DNA from: CAZADH01 sp964483805
Lineage (GTDB): Bacteria > Muiribacteriota > Ozemobacteria > Ozemobacterales > Ozemobacteraceae
Direction: 5' to 3'
NCBI GenBank assembly: GCA_964483805.1
Contig: CAZADH010000167.1
Coordinates: 1-13,333, forward strand
Length of the DNA stretch: 13,333 bases
The notes under the pieces are model-generated. The model was not told the DNA's origin, searched no databases, and was given only the letters and a program-made list of their open reading frames with translations. Shown in pieces: positions 12,839-13,333 of the stretch (the stretch's first letter is position 1; each line of letters opens with the position of its first letter). A program made the translations under genes and the position numbers.

Positions 12839-13333
12839 TTCAGTGAAGCCCCCATCGTCGTACCGATATCCTGCCAGCCGATGGCCAGTTGATAGCGCGC
12901 GGCCAGGAGCGCCGGGTCCTTGCTGTCGAGGCACGGGTTCAGCCACGGGTGATACCGGACGATGCCACCCCCCGGGAACGAACTCATCACGCTGGTGTCG
13001 GCCAGGCCGACCATGGCGGTGGCGGCGATGCCGCCGCTGACGTAGAGCGATCGCGTGCCATCCGAGGTGATGGCGCCGCCGCGGCCACCGCCCGCTGCCC
13101 CGGCCTTGTCGGCCAGCGCCGCGAGATAGGCATGCACCGGTTGATAGGGCGCGATCCCGCCGCCGATGCGAATATCGCCATCGAGCGCGATGACCGAGAA
13201 CAGGTGCTTGGCCAGGCCGCAACCGGGCAACTTCTCGTCGGCGTCGACCCCGCTCAGCTTGATCGATCCCGACTCGACGATGACGATGCCCGAGGTCTTC
13301 AACAAGATTGGTTTGTCGATCGTCAGCGTCTCG
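12835..13333 (-). CDS. Glycine-rich beta-helix-like protein of the pilin operon, C-terminal part (runs off right edge)
   Basis: The frame is open to the window edge, so the start is not visible; 165 residues are seen. The TTG at 13305 is an internal Leu codon, since the frame continues upstream (ETLTIDKPILL). The visible part alternates short strands and turns, for example TLTIDKPILLKTSG, IVIVESGSIKLSG and FSVIALDGDIRIGGG, then a Gly/Ala-rich region (GAAGGGRGG) and SLYVSGGIAATAMVGL. This stacked pattern resembles a right-handed beta-helix or polymer-forming fold. It ends with RYHPWLNPCLDSKD and a helical tail of about 30 residues. Two cysteines are present. It is first in the visible pilin operon and overlaps the PilV-like start by 4 bp. 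By analogy with PilX-type genes before minor pilins it may begin with a pilin-like helix outside the window; that is inference. Confidence 0.7.
   Translation of the reverse strand, partial: ETLTIDKPILLKTSGIVIVESGSIKLSGVDADEKLPGCGLAKHLFSVIALDGDIRIGGGIAPYQPVHAYLAALADKAGAAGGGRGGAITSDGTRSLYVSGGIAATAMVGLADTSVMSSFPGGGIVRYHPWLNPCLDSKDPALLAARYQLAIGWQDIGTTMGASLK

Noticed and set aside
12839..13222. N-terminal extension of the PilV-like frame
   Set aside because: Residues before ATG 12838 are Arg/His/Gly-rich and out of frame with the real upstream gene. The prepilin leader begins exactly at ATG 12838.
1..13333. CRISPR arrays, tRNA or rRNA genes, insertion sequences, prophage genes
   Set aside because: I saw no regularly spaced repeats, no transposase or integrase motifs and no RNA gene signatures in this window.

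Overview
The window is GC-rich bacterial DNA (well above 60% G+C by eye). Every gene I can support is on the minus strand, so transcription runs from high to low coordinates. Large membrane-bound SpoIIE/RsbU-type phosphatases, a STAS antagonist, a HEAT-repeat membrane protein, a secreted C39-like protein and a type IV pilin-like cluster with a beta-helix-like upstream protein suggest a Gram-negative-type environmental lineage. From memory, this mix and the double-sensor phosphatase layout resemble Candidatus Riflebacteria/Ozemobacteria. That placement is a guess from gene content, not a demonstrated result.

Layout in transcription order: (1) 13333-11628, a pilus or pseudopilus operon: the C-terminal part of a glycine-rich, beta-helix-like protein running off the right edge, a PilV/GspI-like prepilin and a PilW/GspJ-like prepilin, packed with a 4-bp overlap and a 5-bp gap. 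(2) 11627-11302, a 326-bp non-coding gap with a 7-bp-stem hairpin. (3) 11301-10369, an unrecognised secreted protein that may be a beta-propeller. (4) 10368-10253, a short gap with an AT-rich perfect inverted repeat. (5) 10252-460, a tight five-gene unit: secreted C39-like peptidase, HEAT-repeat protein with one membrane segment, STAS-domain protein, and two paralogous four-TM HAMP-PPM phosphatases. Junctions are +36, -8, +31 and -4 bp. (6) 459-248, an intergenic region with a near-consensus extended -10 promoter. (7) 247-1, the start of a small secreted protein with an Asp/Pro/Gly-rich segment, running off the left edge.

The five-gene unit looks like one signalling module. The two phosphatases each have two large extracytoplasmic regions and would act on a phosphoserine in the STAS protein encoded just upstream. 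No RsbW-type serine kinase and no sigma factor lie in the window, so kinase and output must be elsewhere or of another kind. The HEAT protein, with a cytoplasmic repeat domain and a small exported C-terminal domain, and the secreted C39 protein may be sensors, scaffolds or outputs of the same pathway. This five-gene combination is the most unusual thing here. Most other open frames, including several of 380-400 codons on the plus strand, are antisense or out-of-frame shadows of these genes.
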